Origin: Photobacterium proteolyticum
GTDB lineage: Bacteria > Pseudomonadota > Gammaproteobacteria > Enterobacterales > Vibrionaceae
Length of the DNA stretch: 64,000 nucleotides
NCBI RefSeq assembly: GCF_001939735.1
Contig: NZ_MJIL01000099.1
Span: 60,588-124,587 of the forward strand
Reading direction: 5' to 3'
The notes beneath the pieces were generated by a model. It was not told where the DNA came from. It did not search any database and worked only from the letters and a program-made list of their open reading frames with translations. Positions 53,707 through 62,240 of this stretch are shown here, piece by piece (position 1 is the first letter of the stretch; every line of letters starts with the position of its first letter). The position numbers and the translations under genes are program-made.

Positions 53707-55302
53707 CTACTTGCTATAAGCTACCTTGTAGTAAGCCATTTCAGTTCGCATTCCCATCATTAAGCTCACACACATTGTCAATAAGATAATAGTGAATGGT
53801 AGAGCCGTAGAAATTGCTCCTGCTTGTAGCGCTTGGATGGCCTCTGTGCCACCGACCCAGAGCAGAACAGCAGCGATCGCACCTTCAATAGTTGCCCAGA
53901 AAATACGTTGAGGAACCGGCGCATCTACTTTACCGCCGGCTGTAATGCTGTCGATAACCAGAGAAGCGGAGTCTGAAGAGGTAATAAAGAACACCATGAT
54001 CAGAACGATTGAGATCACTGAAAGCATCGTGCTTAACGGTAATGCCTCATAGACATTGAACAGAGACAGAGTGATGTCTGTTAAACCGTTTGCACCAAGT
54101 TCACCCACTTTATTAGCTACCTGGTCAATGGCAATACCACCAAATACCGACATCCAAACTAGCGTAATGAGAGTAGGGATGAAGATCACAGCGATGATAA
54201 ACTCACGAATAGTCCGACCTTTTGATACACGTGCAATAAACATACCTACACATGGAGACCAGGAGATCCACCAAGCCCAGTAGAATACTGTCCAGCCATG
54301 CATCCAGGTTTCGTCTTCACGGCCATGCGGGTTGCTGAGCGGCACGATGTTTTCAATGTAGCCCATAAGAGTTGTTGGTAGTGTATTGAGCGTAATGGCA
54401 AAGCCAACAAGGGCAACAAACAATAGCAGGGCGAATGCAATGAGTAAGTTTGCATTACTGAGAACTTTGACACCGCCATCGATACCACGAATAACTGAAA
54501 CTACAGCCAGGCAAGTAACAAAGATAATCACGCCAATTTGCAAGCCAATACCTACATCGACACCAAATACGTGACTAATGCCGCTTGCAGCCTGCTGCGC
54601 ACCTAAGCCCAGTGATGTCGCAAGGCCAAACAGCGTTGCGATAACCGACAAAATATCAATGATGTGCCCAAACCAACCCCAGGTACGATCACCAAGGATT
54701 GGGTAGAAAATGGAGCGCATTGAAAGCGGCAAGCCTTTGTTATAGGCAAAAAATGCAAGTGAAAGCGCGACTATTGCGTACATTGCCCATGGGTGAAGTC
54801 CCCAGTGGAACATCGTTGCGCCCAGAGCAACTTTAGCCGCTTCAGATGTATTAGCTTCGACACCCAGCGGCGTTTCATACCAACCCGTATAGTAGGCCAC
54901 TGGCTCTGCGACGCCCCAGAACATAAGGCCGATGCCCATACCTGCAGCAAATAACATCGCAAACCATGAACTATTAGAATGTTCAGGTTTAGCTTCTCTT
55001 CCGCCGATGCGGATCTTACCAAAAGGGGAGACAACCAGAGCTAAACTGAAAATCAAAAAGATATTACCAGACCACATAATCAAACCATCAAAGTTATTGA
55101 TGATCTGCCATTTAATGCCGTCTAGTGCTGCTTTGGCTGTTGAAGGCTCTGTTGCAAGAAGCGCAACGATAAAGAAAATGATCAGTCCAGCACTGATACC
55201 AAAAACTGGATTGTGAACATCAAATCCCCATTTCTGAATGTTGTCCTGACCGACTGTATAGTCAGTATTGTCGATACTGTATTTGTCCCTGATTTGTGAC
55301 AT
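53707..55302 (-). CDS. BCCT family osmolyte transporter (betaine/choline/carnitine)
   Basis: A 531-residue protein with twelve predicted membrane segments. The BCCT signature is complete: GMGIGLMFWGVAEP in helix 3 and FYWAWWISWSPCVGMFIARVSKGRTIREF in helix 8, with the aromatic box for trimethylammonium substrates. It imports compatible solutes by sodium symport under osmotic stress, and Vibrionaceae usually carry several paralogues. The substrate cannot be decided from sequence. A long upstream region could hold osmotic regulation. Confidence 0.95.
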   Translation of the reverse strand: MSQIRDKYSIDNTDYTVGQDNIQKWGFDVHNPVFGISAGLIIFFIVALLATEPSTAKAALDGIKWQIINNFDGLIMWSGNIFLIFSLALVVSPFGKIRIGGREAKPEHSNSSWFAMLFAAGMGIGLMFWGVAEPVAYYTGWYETPLGVEANTSEAAKVALGATMFHWGLHPWAMYAIVALSLAFFAYNKGLPLSMRSIFYPILGDRTWGWFGHIIDILSVIATLFGLATSLGLGAQQAASGISHVFGVDVGIGLQIGVIIFVTCLAVVSVIRGIDGGVKVLSNANLLIAFALLLFVALVGFAITLNTLPTTLMGYIENIVPLSNPHGREDETWMHGWTVFYWAWWISWSPCVGMFIARVSKGRTIREFIIAVIFIPTLITLVWMSVFGGIAIDQVANKVGELGANGLTDITLSLFNVYEALPLSTMLSVISIVLIMVFFITSSDSASLVIDSITAGGKVDAPVPQRIFWATIEGAIAAVLLWVGGTEAIQALQAGAISTALPFTIILLTMCVSLMMGMRTEMAYYKVAYSK

Positions 55303-55836
55303 TTTAGTCCTTATTCGATTAGCACACTAAGCATTCCCGGTGACTTTTAGCCGTTTTTTTTAATGGGATAAAAGGTAAATTCTTTAGAGTACTGAATGAA
55401 ATTTTGAAAGATAGTAACAAAAATGACGATAAAAACCAAATTCACTCTGAAATTGACTAATAAAAACGCGTATTTATGCATGTGGTTGGTTGTTTTTTTA
55501 GGTTGAAATATTAGATATCTAATTAATTGACAAGCTAAGGGGGAAGCACTTTTCGTGTGAAGTCAATTGTCCTCTAAGCATTTCAGGTGCGCTTCATATC
55601 TTGGCTCATTGAGTCTCAGCCGAGGGTTTTATTTCTGATCGTATTGGTAAGCGAATGGTTGGAGCTTACTACCTTCTAATATGTAATGATGGGAGCTACT
55701 CAAAAAGAAAAGGTCGACCTACCGTAATCACAAACAATTTGTCGAGTAAAAACACTAATAACCTGATGGTGCTCATGTGTTTAAATGCTTTTGTTTGATA
55801 TGTTTTCTGGTTCATATCAACATGGATAATATAACA
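55303..55836. other. Divergent intergenic region, 534 bases
   Basis: Lies between the BCCT gene and the lipoprotein gene. The part next to the BCCT start is very A+T-rich. No gene or clear operator seen. Confidence 0.5.
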
Positions 55837-56547
55837 ATGAGTAAAACTAAATTAATGATTGGCTTGGGTATTTTGACGACCGTTGGGTTGGTAGGCTGCG
55901 GAGGAGGTGGCTCTGATACCACACCAACGCCAACGACAGCGCAATCATTTTCAGGCAATGGAATTTATATCAATAGCAATGACTTTATTGTTATGGCAGT
56001 AGATTCAAAGCGCACCAAAAATAATCTTATCGTCGGTGATTTCAACTACGGTTCAGTGCTTATTGTTGACAGTGCAACAACCAGCAAGAACCAGATGAAT
56101 ACAAAAGGCATGACTCTTGCCGACCGTAATGGCTTTGCTTATGACCCGGACCAGACAATGACAGCCAGCTTTGTTGGAAGCGTGGGGACATTGACTGCTG
56201 TTATTGACAACACCAACATCGTGTATTCAATGGATAAAGCCAGCGCATCATTACCTCTGGACCAAATTGTCGGTACGCACACTAACCCTTCAGACGGCAG
56301 TACGTGGACAGTCAACGCTGATGGTTCATTTTCAGTAAATGGTATGTGTACCATTTCAGGCAACCTAAAGCGTAACGGCGATCTGTTCAATATCGATAAG
56401 GCCACCGCCGTTAGCTGTAACGATGCATCCCTAAATGGTGACTATCATGGTGTATTGATGACAGTTAGCCGCAATGGCACACAGTACGTTGCAGGCATTC
56501 TAGGCAATGACACTGCGTTACTCTGGGGTAATGCAGTTAAAAGCTAA
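55837..56547 (+). CDS. Lipoprotein of unknown function
   Basis: A 236-residue protein. The lipobox LVGC (cysteine at about residue 21) follows a hydrophobic signal (LMIGLGILTTVG), and a glycine, serine and threonine linker (GGGGSDTTPTPTT) leads to a beta-rich domain of about 195 residues. In the C-terminal part C189-like and C215-like residues (MCTISG, SCNDAS) may pair. I chose ATG 55837 so that the signal is of normal length; the frame is open from 55777. No family recognised. Confidence 0.82.
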   Translation: MSKTKLMIGLGILTTVGLVGCGGGGSDTTPTPTTAQSFSGNGIYINSNDFIVMAVDSKRTKNNLIVGDFNYGSVLIVDSATTSKNQMNTKGMTLADRNGFAYDPDQTMTASFVGSVGTLTAVIDNTNIVYSMDKASASLPLDQIVGTHTNPSDGSTWTVNADGSFSVNGMCTISGNLKRNGDLFNIDKATAVSCNDASLNGDYHGVLMTVSRNGTQYVAGILGNDTALLWGNAVKS

Positions 56548-56558
56548 TCCGGTGGAAT

Positions 56559-56583
56559 AAAGGGGCTCAATGAGCCCCTTTGC
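56559..56583 (+). terminator. Terminator of the lipoprotein gene
   Basis: Perfect 10-bp stem AAAGGGGCTC/GAGCCCCTTT with a 3-nt loop. Confidence 0.92.
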
Positions 56584-56694
56584 TTTCACTGTGCGGTTTA
56601 TCCCGTTTGAAAATGTCTGCATGCTTCCCCAGATTACAATGTCTCTCTTCAAGGTCGTTCAGCCTGCTCAGTGAGAGGCGGCAGAGCAGGGAAG

Positions 56695-57466
56695 TCAGGG
56701 TTTCTTCCGGCTGCCGGCTTTAAATTGTTCGGGATGAATCAATACCGGGTTTAGCTGTTCAAGTTGCCGGATTGCCCGCTGCTGGGCGGTCCGTTTCGGC
56801 GCTTTCTTGCTGCGCCCGCGTTTTTGTTGCTGCTCGAACTCTTCCTGCTTGGCCTGGGCAAATTTCAGTACTGCACCGAGGCGCTAGTTGTCAACGACTT
56901 GTCCCTGGTCAACCTCGGCCAGATTGTCGAAGATTTTGAATTCTAACTTCCGGTGCCATACTGGATGGCAATGGTACCGTCAGGCCGATGCATGTCCTGG
57001 CAAAAGCGGCGATTGAAATCAGCGGTAAAGTCGGGGAGCCAGGCATTGGCTTGCTCGATGGTATTTATGCCTTGCAGACGCATCTCCCTGACTAAGCGAT
57101 CCTGTAACGTTTTGTTCGCACGCTCGACGCGGCCCTTGGCTTGCGAACTGTTGGCGCAGATGAGCTCGATATTCAGATCATTGAGCACTCGGCCTTCAAA
57201 CCAGTCATGGTGGGAGCCGTTAATCTGGATCATCTCGCCAAAACAATCGTTGATGGAGCAATGCCAATGTCTGTAATTTCAATTTATCATCGTAGCGATG
57301 ATTGCCGGGCTGGCCACGCCTTAAAGAAACCAAACCGGCAGCGCCGAACTCAGCGAAGCGTTTGACCAAACGATAAACTTGGCGAGGGCTCAGCTTAAGC
57401 AAACGGGCAGCTTCGACACCGGTGATGCATTTGTCACAGGTATCTTGAGCTTGATTTGTCAGTCAT
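56695..57466 (-). pseudogene. Decayed ISNCY-family transposase
   Basis: Read on the minus strand, the start near 57466 gives TNQAQDTCDKCITGVEAAR followed by the helix-turn-helix LKLSPRQVYRLVKRF. The frame breaks near 57220 and resumes with IQINGSHHDWFEGR. That runs directly into LNIELICANSSQAKGRVERAN, so roughly 60-70 residues of the catalytic core, including an essential acidic residue, are deleted. After NRRF the frame shifts again. The C-terminal part (56695-56942) has a stop after QVVDN and ends EQFKAGSRKKP. Three lesions make it clearly inactive. It abuts the prophage edge. Confidence 0.88.
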
Positions 57467-57582
57467 GGTCAATAGCATCCAAAGGCCCCAAACACGGTAA
57501 AGAAAGCGTGCTTAAAAGCTAGTTCAACATGACATTTCAATCTGGCTCAAACCTGGCACCTCTAACTAGATCTTACAACCCG

Positions 57583-57612
57583 AGTACGCATTATGATTGT
57601 CTTATGTTAAAC
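57583..57612 (+). other. dif-like XerC/XerD site at the prophage left edge
   Basis: AGTACGCATTA (57583-57593) matches the Vibrio cholerae XerC arm AGTGCGCATTA at 10 of 11 positions. TTATGTTAAAC (57602-57612) matches the XerD arm TTATGTTAAAT at 10 of 11. The spacer is 8 nt rather than the 6 nt of chromosomal dif. By inference this is the left attachment junction of a phage integrated by the host recombinases. Confidence 0.65.
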
Positions 57613-57662
57613 GATAATCATCAGAAAAATATACACTTTGTGGATATTCACTGTGTTTATTA

Positions 57663-57690
57663 TGCAATTCCTCATTAACTAAGGATTGCA
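57663..57690. promoter_or_regulatory. Inverted repeat just upstream of the phage regulator
   Basis: TGCAATTCCT and AGGATTGCA flank 9 nt and pair with a single bulged T. It ends 13 nt before the ATG at 57703 and could be an operator or a leader hairpin. Confidence 0.45.
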
Positions 57691-57702
57691 AAAAGTGACA
57701 CC

Positions 57703-58083
57703 ATGTCCAAAAAATTAACTAACAATTACATTTTCAGAAAATTCACTTGCGGGTTATCAAAGATTGAGACAGCTAACCTTTGTTTCAAAAGTGTGAGGAC
57801 CGTCACGCGTTGGGATTATGGGCAAGACATACCCCCAGAATGCAGAAGGCTTATGAAAATGTACTCCGGCAGGGAATTGGGCGCTCTAAATGAAAATTGG
57901 GAGGGCTGGAGAATCAATAAAGAGGAACTCATTGTACCCGGAGGGTGGAGCCTGACACCTGATAGAATCATTACAGGTAACGCACTATTAGAGCTAAACA
58001 ATGAGAGCGACAGGCTAGGTAAAATGGAAATAATGAAAGCAGCTAGATTGCTAAACAGCATGAACACCAATAAGAGCCAATAA
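57703..58083 (+). CDS. Phage regulator-like protein, DUF3653 family
   Basis: A 126-residue protein. The N-terminus has a helix-turn-helix-like segment (LSKIETANLCFKSVRTVTRWD), then IPPECRRLMKM, then the family pattern WEGWRINKEELIVPGGWSLTPDRIITGNALLEL. DUF3653 proteins occur in Vibrio filamentous phages (f237/VfO type), often on the strand opposite to the structural genes, as here. By inference it controls phage gene expression. Confidence 0.8.
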   Translation: MSKKLTNNYIFRKFTCGLSKIETANLCFKSVRTVTRWDYGQDIPPECRRLMKMYSGRELGALNENWEGWRINKEELIVPGGWSLTPDRIITGNALLELNNESDRLGKMEIMKAARLLNSMNTNKSQ

Positions 58084-58086
58084 AAA

Positions 58087-58105
58087 AAGCCCCAAAATGG
58101 GGCTT
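58087..58105. terminator. Bidirectional terminator between the phage regulator and the prepilin gene
   Basis: AAGCCCC/GGGGCTT stem with a 5-nt loop. The A-run to its left gives a T-run on the minus strand, so it mainly ends the prepilin transcript. Confidence 0.82.
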
Positions 58106-58110
58106 ATGGG

Positions 58111-58596
58111 CTAGCTGCGCTTATCTAACGTTACTTTACCAGTAGTTTCGGAGTAAGTTAGAGTATAAGGCACTAAAGTAAACTCAAAGATACATTTATT
58201 ACCATCCAACCCATCCCCTGTGAGTATTGGTTCTTCATAATCATCGCGAGTCAAACCTGAGTTAGGTAGCAAGTTTTCAATGATATTTTCACAAGTTTGA
58301 ACATCACCAATTAACCTAGGGTAACCATGTTTATTAAAGTGAAGATTATAAATTTTGTAACCCCAATCCCCAGAACGGCCTTCTGCTACATTGGGGTCAG
58401 GCCCACCATCAACCAACCACTTTCCGTGGAAAAGAGAAACAGCTGAGCGAAGTGATCCTGCAATACTTGTATACGCTGAGCTAATAGAGTCATCTTTTAC
58501 ACGAAGAAATCTTGGAGCAGCTGTAACAGCAATAATCCCCAAAACAATCAAAACTATCACAAACTCAAGTAGCGTAAATCCCTTACGAAACTTCAA
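58111..58596 (-). CDS. Orphan MSHA-like type IV prepilin
   Basis: A 161-residue class IV prepilin. It has a short basic leader and the PilD site KG^FTLLEF followed by the hydrophobic stem VIVLIVLGIIAVTAAPRFL. The APRFL segment and SIAGSLRSAVSLFHGK region resemble MshA/MshB pilins. Two cysteines, in VQTCENI and NKCIFEF, could form the D-loop disulfide. It starts at TTG with GAGGT 7 nt upstream. No other pilus genes are nearby. It sits inside the phage element, downstream of zot and the HEPN gene, in the cargo position. Confidence 0.9.
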   Translation of the reverse strand: MKFRKGFTLLEFVIVLIVLGIIAVTAAPRFLRVKDDSISSAYTSIAGSLRSAVSLFHGKWLVDGGPDPNVAEGRSGDWGYKIYNLHFNKHGYPRLIGDVQTCENIIENLLPNSGLTRDDYEEPILTGDGLDGNKCIFEFTLVPYTLTYSETTGKVTLDKRS

Positions 58597-58744
58597 AACC
58601 AGACCTCAACCAATAGAAAACTGGTTGATTATGCAACAGGTGCATCACTACATCAAATAAATACTACATTGTGATAAAGGCGCACCACGCTGTAAGGCAT
58701 GCCGCACCCAAAACTTTCACCCCGTATTACTAGACGGGGTTGTA

Positions 58745-59953
58745 TCAAAATGGAATCATACTATGTTTAGAAATATCTGAAGTCATCCAAGGGTATTTAT
58801 TTGTTGTTGATACATAATCAGAAGATACGTAAGTTGATTTACCGAAATATTCAATTGCATGAGTCGATTGATAACTATCTGGTAAATTATCAAAATTATA
58901 ATCCCATCTTTCTTTCGCCTCTTGATAAAAAGCAGAAATAGAACAACTTCGAATTATTTTCCCTCTGGCTAAGTTGTCAGAATAAATAAGCTTGGTTTCT
59001 TCATCAATCAAATCAATCAATGAATTAAATGATGATGATATCTGCTCATAGTTCTTTACTAAGATATCCTTATTGAAAGTGAAGTTGACGATTTTTTTTG
59101 CAGTAATTGAGAAGTCTGAATTCAAAGTCGGCGACAAAACAGCTTCATCATAAAATATGCAGAATTTAATTAATTCAGGAAACTCAGTGCAAATGCTTGA
59201 AGTCATTAATTTCGAAACATCATAAAACAAAAAGTTAGATTGTCTTTCAGTCAACTTCCTATTTGTATAATTAAGCTGGACTTTGACCCATGACTCATCA
59301 TCACTATATATCATATTAACATCTACAAACGAATTACCTAATGAAGAAATGGATTGGTACCATTCATCAGTTGTATTTGTCGGCACCCTAGTAGACATTG
59401 AGTAAAGATTGTTCAAACAACCCTCAACAGACATCAAGACATGACGAATATTTTGCTTTATTAACTGTAAATCATCTAATTTTATCGGACGAAAATGTGC
59501 AATAGAATTTCTTACCGTTAAAATCTCATGAAGCTTATTATCAATCACATCTTTTCCGCCATTGAAGTATGGCTTGAATGTAGGCCAGTTAGCCTCAGAT
59601 AATATAATTTTGATTAGTTCTCCTGCTGTCAAATGAACTAGGGGAGATGTAATCTTTTCTCCTAAATAACCAAACTTATCGGCATGCTTAACGCGTGGTG
59701 AAATTAAAGATTTAATTTGCTTTCCATCACAATTAACCTCTTGCCATTTATCTAAATACTTAACTTTAAGAATGGTATAAACAAAAACCCTTAAAGAGTT
59801 TTCAAAACGAAACAATATATTATATGCCTCATAATAATGTAAATGCAGCCAATTTGTAGGCACCTTGTACGTATTTCCATCAAACTCACTTTTAATTAAC
59901 TCTGATTCAAGCCAATTCAAAATAAACCTCATTATATATAGTTCATAAAACAC
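58745..59953 (-). CDS. HEPN-domain protein (Swt1-like), candidate RNase or defence factor
   Basis: A 402-residue soluble protein. The N-terminal segment EAYNILFRFENSLRVFVYTIL (about 42-62) has the look of Swt1-type HEPN domains. The RNase motif RxxxxH is intact at R148-H153 (VRNSIAHF). The C-terminal about 230 residues are unrecognised and may sense a trigger. HEPN RNases act in abortive phage defence, toxin-antitoxin pairs and RNA processing; no antitoxin-like gene is adjacent. GTG 59953 and ATG 59932 are both possible starts. The gene is markedly A+T-rich compared with the phage structural genes, a sign of acquired cargo. Confidence 0.75.
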   Translation of the reverse strand: MFYELYIMRFILNWLESELIKSEFDGNTYKVPTNWLHLHYYEAYNILFRFENSLRVFVYTILKVKYLDKWQEVNCDGKQIKSLISPRVKHADKFGYLGEKITSPLVHLTAGELIKIILSEANWPTFKPYFNGGKDVIDNKLHEILTVRNSIAHFRPIKLDDLQLIKQNIRHVLMSVEGCLNNLYSMSTRVPTNTTDEWYQSISSLGNSFVDVNMIYSDDESWVKVQLNYTNRKLTERQSNFLFYDVSKLMTSSICTEFPELIKFCIFYDEAVLSPTLNSDFSITAKKIVNFTFNKDILVKNYEQISSSFNSLIDLIDEETKLIYSDNLARGKIIRSCSISAFYQEAKERWDYNFDNLPDSYQSTHAIEYFGKSTYVSSDYVSTTNKYPWMTSDISKHSMIPF

Positions 59954-60098
59954 CCATTATGTTAAATGACCGATTTTACGCACAAAAACAGAGACTTCGG
60001 TCACTTAACGCTCAATAGCGCAAATTATGGCATATATCTAACTGCAAATCTGTACATAACTGCCTTGAAAGTTAGTTACGGTTTGGAAGGGGAGGATT

Positions 60099-60149
60099 GG
60101 CGGTAACAGCTTGCAATCTAGTACGGGGGAGTACCGAGCTGAAACCGCC
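60099..60149. other. Large hairpin in the phage intergenic region
   Basis: GGCGGT (60099-60104) pairs with ACCGCC (60144-60149). An AA/AA internal loop follows, then CAGCT (60107-60111) pairs with AGCTG (60137-60141), closing a 25-nt loop that includes AGTACGGGGG. It resembles the origin or packaging hairpins of filamentous phages in form. Confidence 0.6.
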
Positions 60150-60354
60150 AAAATCACGTCTATACCTCTGACTATGTACATGCAGCCTCACGAGGTAAAG
60201 AGGCTAGTATCATTCTTTCGATTCAATCAACGCCATGAAGAAAGGACAGATTTATCGGTTACAAGGCGTTGCGAGTCCTGTTGTTATTCGACTTTCAAGA
60301 TCACCGGTGCTGACAGTCCATCAAGGCGCACGCCGTAAGTAATGGTGGAATCTA

Positions 60355-60376
60355 CCCCCGTGATACAGTACGGGGG
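60355..60376. other. Second hairpin in the phage intergenic region
   Basis: Perfect 7-bp stem CCCCCGT/ACGGGGG with an 8-nt loop. Its right arm repeats the AGTACGGGGG of the larger hairpin. Confidence 0.55.
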
Positions 60377-60841
60377 TTCTCGTCCTTCCGTCGCTTCTCG
60401 CTCAGCCTTCGCTCGGCCGCTCTGGGCGTCCTGAGAACAAGCAAAACCAACACACAAGACATCTAAGAAAGAACCGAAGAATAGGAGAGCCCTGAACCCA
60501 AAAGCAGGCTAAGCAGGAAGGAGGGGTTTTCAGGCAGTTATCAGCATGGTCGGGCACGGCAATTTGAAACCTGTTGCAAAAATCAACCACAACGAGTTGC
60601 CTTGGCATGCCTTCGGCATAAAAAACACCCACCTGAAAGTTAATAACATAAATGAAAGTGATAAAAATATTAATGTATTTAAAAACCAACTAAGGACATT
60701 CATTTTTATTTAAAAACCAAGCAAGGCATACACAAAACACCACCAGATTTTAAGCAGAAGCACAAAAAGATAAATGCAATAGGAATTCAAATGTAATGAT
60801 TACATAGATAATTACACATTAGTGAAAGTAAATTACGAAAA

Positions 60842-62239
60842 TCAAAATAAACTTACTTGCGGCTTATCAATACGCCGCTCATCCGCCTTAGTGTTGTTGG
60901 CCAGCTGCTGGTCAAAGCCATTCCCAACAGGCGGGCAGGTAAGGAAATGAACCAAGTCACCTTTCTTAATCTGTACAAGGCATTCATCCAGTACCACAAA
61001 AGACACCCCCGTCAGCTCAAGGTGTTTCTTGTTCAGGTAGAACACCCCAGAACGAGATACCACCTTAAGCAACAGGTCTAGGTCAACCGTCTCTCCGCGA
61101 CGGCTAACCAAGACACTGGACACATAAACTTCCTCGGCCCCGTTATAGGGAAAGAAGGAAGCCAAACCACCTAAACGAAAATGACCAGAATCAGACGCTT
61201 TATGATCACCGTTGCGACCAGCACCAGTACCCAAGCCCCCAGAACGCGGAGCACTTTGGTCAATATCCCCCGAAGTCTCAACATCAGAGGATGATTGAGC
61301 ACCCGAAACCTCGGCAACTTGACCGCCTTCAGTAACCGACGAATCCGAAGCCACATCATCAGTAAGAAAACCGGATAACGCATAAATTAAATACCCCATA
61401 CAAAAGAACACAATTAAAAACGCAATTAGAATCTTTGGTTGCTTGAAAAGCGCGACGGCCTGACCGGATTTAGTTTGCTTGCCCGTACCCGTCGACGAAT
61501 AAAGCAGGTGTACCGCAACGGGTACTTTCTGGTAGTAAATTAAATCATCTTTGGCTGGCTTGGTGGTTGCCACAGTAGGGTGATGCTCATAGACACGCGG
61601 CTTACGCTTTCGAAACAGCATATCGGTATTCTTATGCTGTCTGGCAACCTCGGCACAGCCCTTAACCTCAGAGGGGATTTGCTTAAAGTCAGGCGTAAGC
61701 ATGACAATATCCCAGTTGTATTTACGGTGACGCATGAACGCACCGTTAAACTCGAAGGGATAAAGCAAGCGGCCCGTTTCGTCATATTGCGTCCGGCCCG
61801 TATCATCCAGTTCACCGTCATCAATATTTTCGATATCAACAGGCTGCCATTTAGATTCAAACAGCTCTCTAAAGCCAGCTGGCAAATCAGGCTCAAACTC
61901 CTCGAAGGGTAAGAGTTGCTGTTTTTCCATCTTGAAGCCGACATGCTTACCGAACAAATCCTGACACTCGTCTATCAGCAGGAACGAGCCGATAGGTGCC
62001 CAACAGAACCAGTTTTGCCAGAGCTTAACGCCCGGCAGGTTACGAGAACTAATCCTGATTAGCTGGGCCGAATCAGGAAACTTTTCACCCAGCCGTTTCT
62101 CGATCACCTTTAATGGTTGCATGCCCTCGACATTGGTGATGCAGACACGACCCGCACGCAGGTTAGGCAGCAAGTCAAACCAGACCGCACAGGCCGACTT
62201 ATACGAACCGTTAGCCCCATAACGAAAAGAAACCGCCAT
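60842..62239 (-). CDS. zot: Zot/pI filamentous-phage assembly ATPase
   Basis: A 465-residue inner-membrane protein. The N-terminal cytoplasmic NTPase domain has Walker A GANGSYKSA (residues about 8-16) and Walker B FLLIDECQDLF. One membrane helix (ILIAFLIVFFCMGYLIY, about 275-293) leads to a serine- and glycine-rich linker and a periplasmic domain. pI/Zot proteins drive phage extrusion through a secretin and are the hallmark of inoviruses. I chose ATG 62239, giving MAVSFRYGANGS, 1 nt after the preceding stop (TGATATG) with GGTGG upstream. The frame is open from 62287. Confidence 0.93.
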   Translation of the reverse strand: MAVSFRYGANGSYKSACAVWFDLLPNLRAGRVCITNVEGMQPLKVIEKRLGEKFPDSAQLIRISSRNLPGVKLWQNWFCWAPIGSFLLIDECQDLFGKHVGFKMEKQQLLPFEEFEPDLPAGFRELFESKWQPVDIENIDDGELDDTGRTQYDETGRLLYPFEFNGAFMRHRKYNWDIVMLTPDFKQIPSEVKGCAEVARQHKNTDMLFRKRKPRVYEHHPTVATTKPAKDDLIYYQKVPVAVHLLYSSTGTGKQTKSGQAVALFKQPKILIAFLIVFFCMGYLIYALSGFLTDDVASDSSVTEGGQVAEVSGAQSSSDVETSGDIDQSAPRSGGLGTGAGRNGDHKASDSGHFRLGGLASFFPYNGAEEVYVSSVLVSRRGETVDLDLLLKVVSRSGVFYLNKKHLELTGVSFVVLDECLVQIKKGDLVHFLTCPPVGNGFDQQLANNTKADERRIDKPQVSLF

Positions 62240-62240
62240 A

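Larger units (their letters stand above)
59954..60841. other. Phage intergenic region downstream of zot, 888 bases
   Basis: No convincing gene on either strand. TTATGTTAAAT, an exact XerD arm, lies at 59957-59967 beside the HEPN start, but no good XerC arm accompanies it. Two strong hairpins (60099-60149 and 60355-60376) share the 10-nt sequence AGTACGGGGG. The stretch 60380-60440 is locally G+C-rich. This is the expected place of the phage replication origin and packaging signal. Confidence 0.55.

Noticed and set aside
60111..60338. 75-residue plus-strand open frame
   Set aside because: It begins inside the large hairpin and shows no family resemblance or ribosome site.
60402..60689. 95-residue minus-strand open frame in the phage noncoding region
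   Set aside because: No ribosome site, odd composition with clustered cysteines, and it overlaps the G+C-rich structured part. More likely conserved noncoding DNA.
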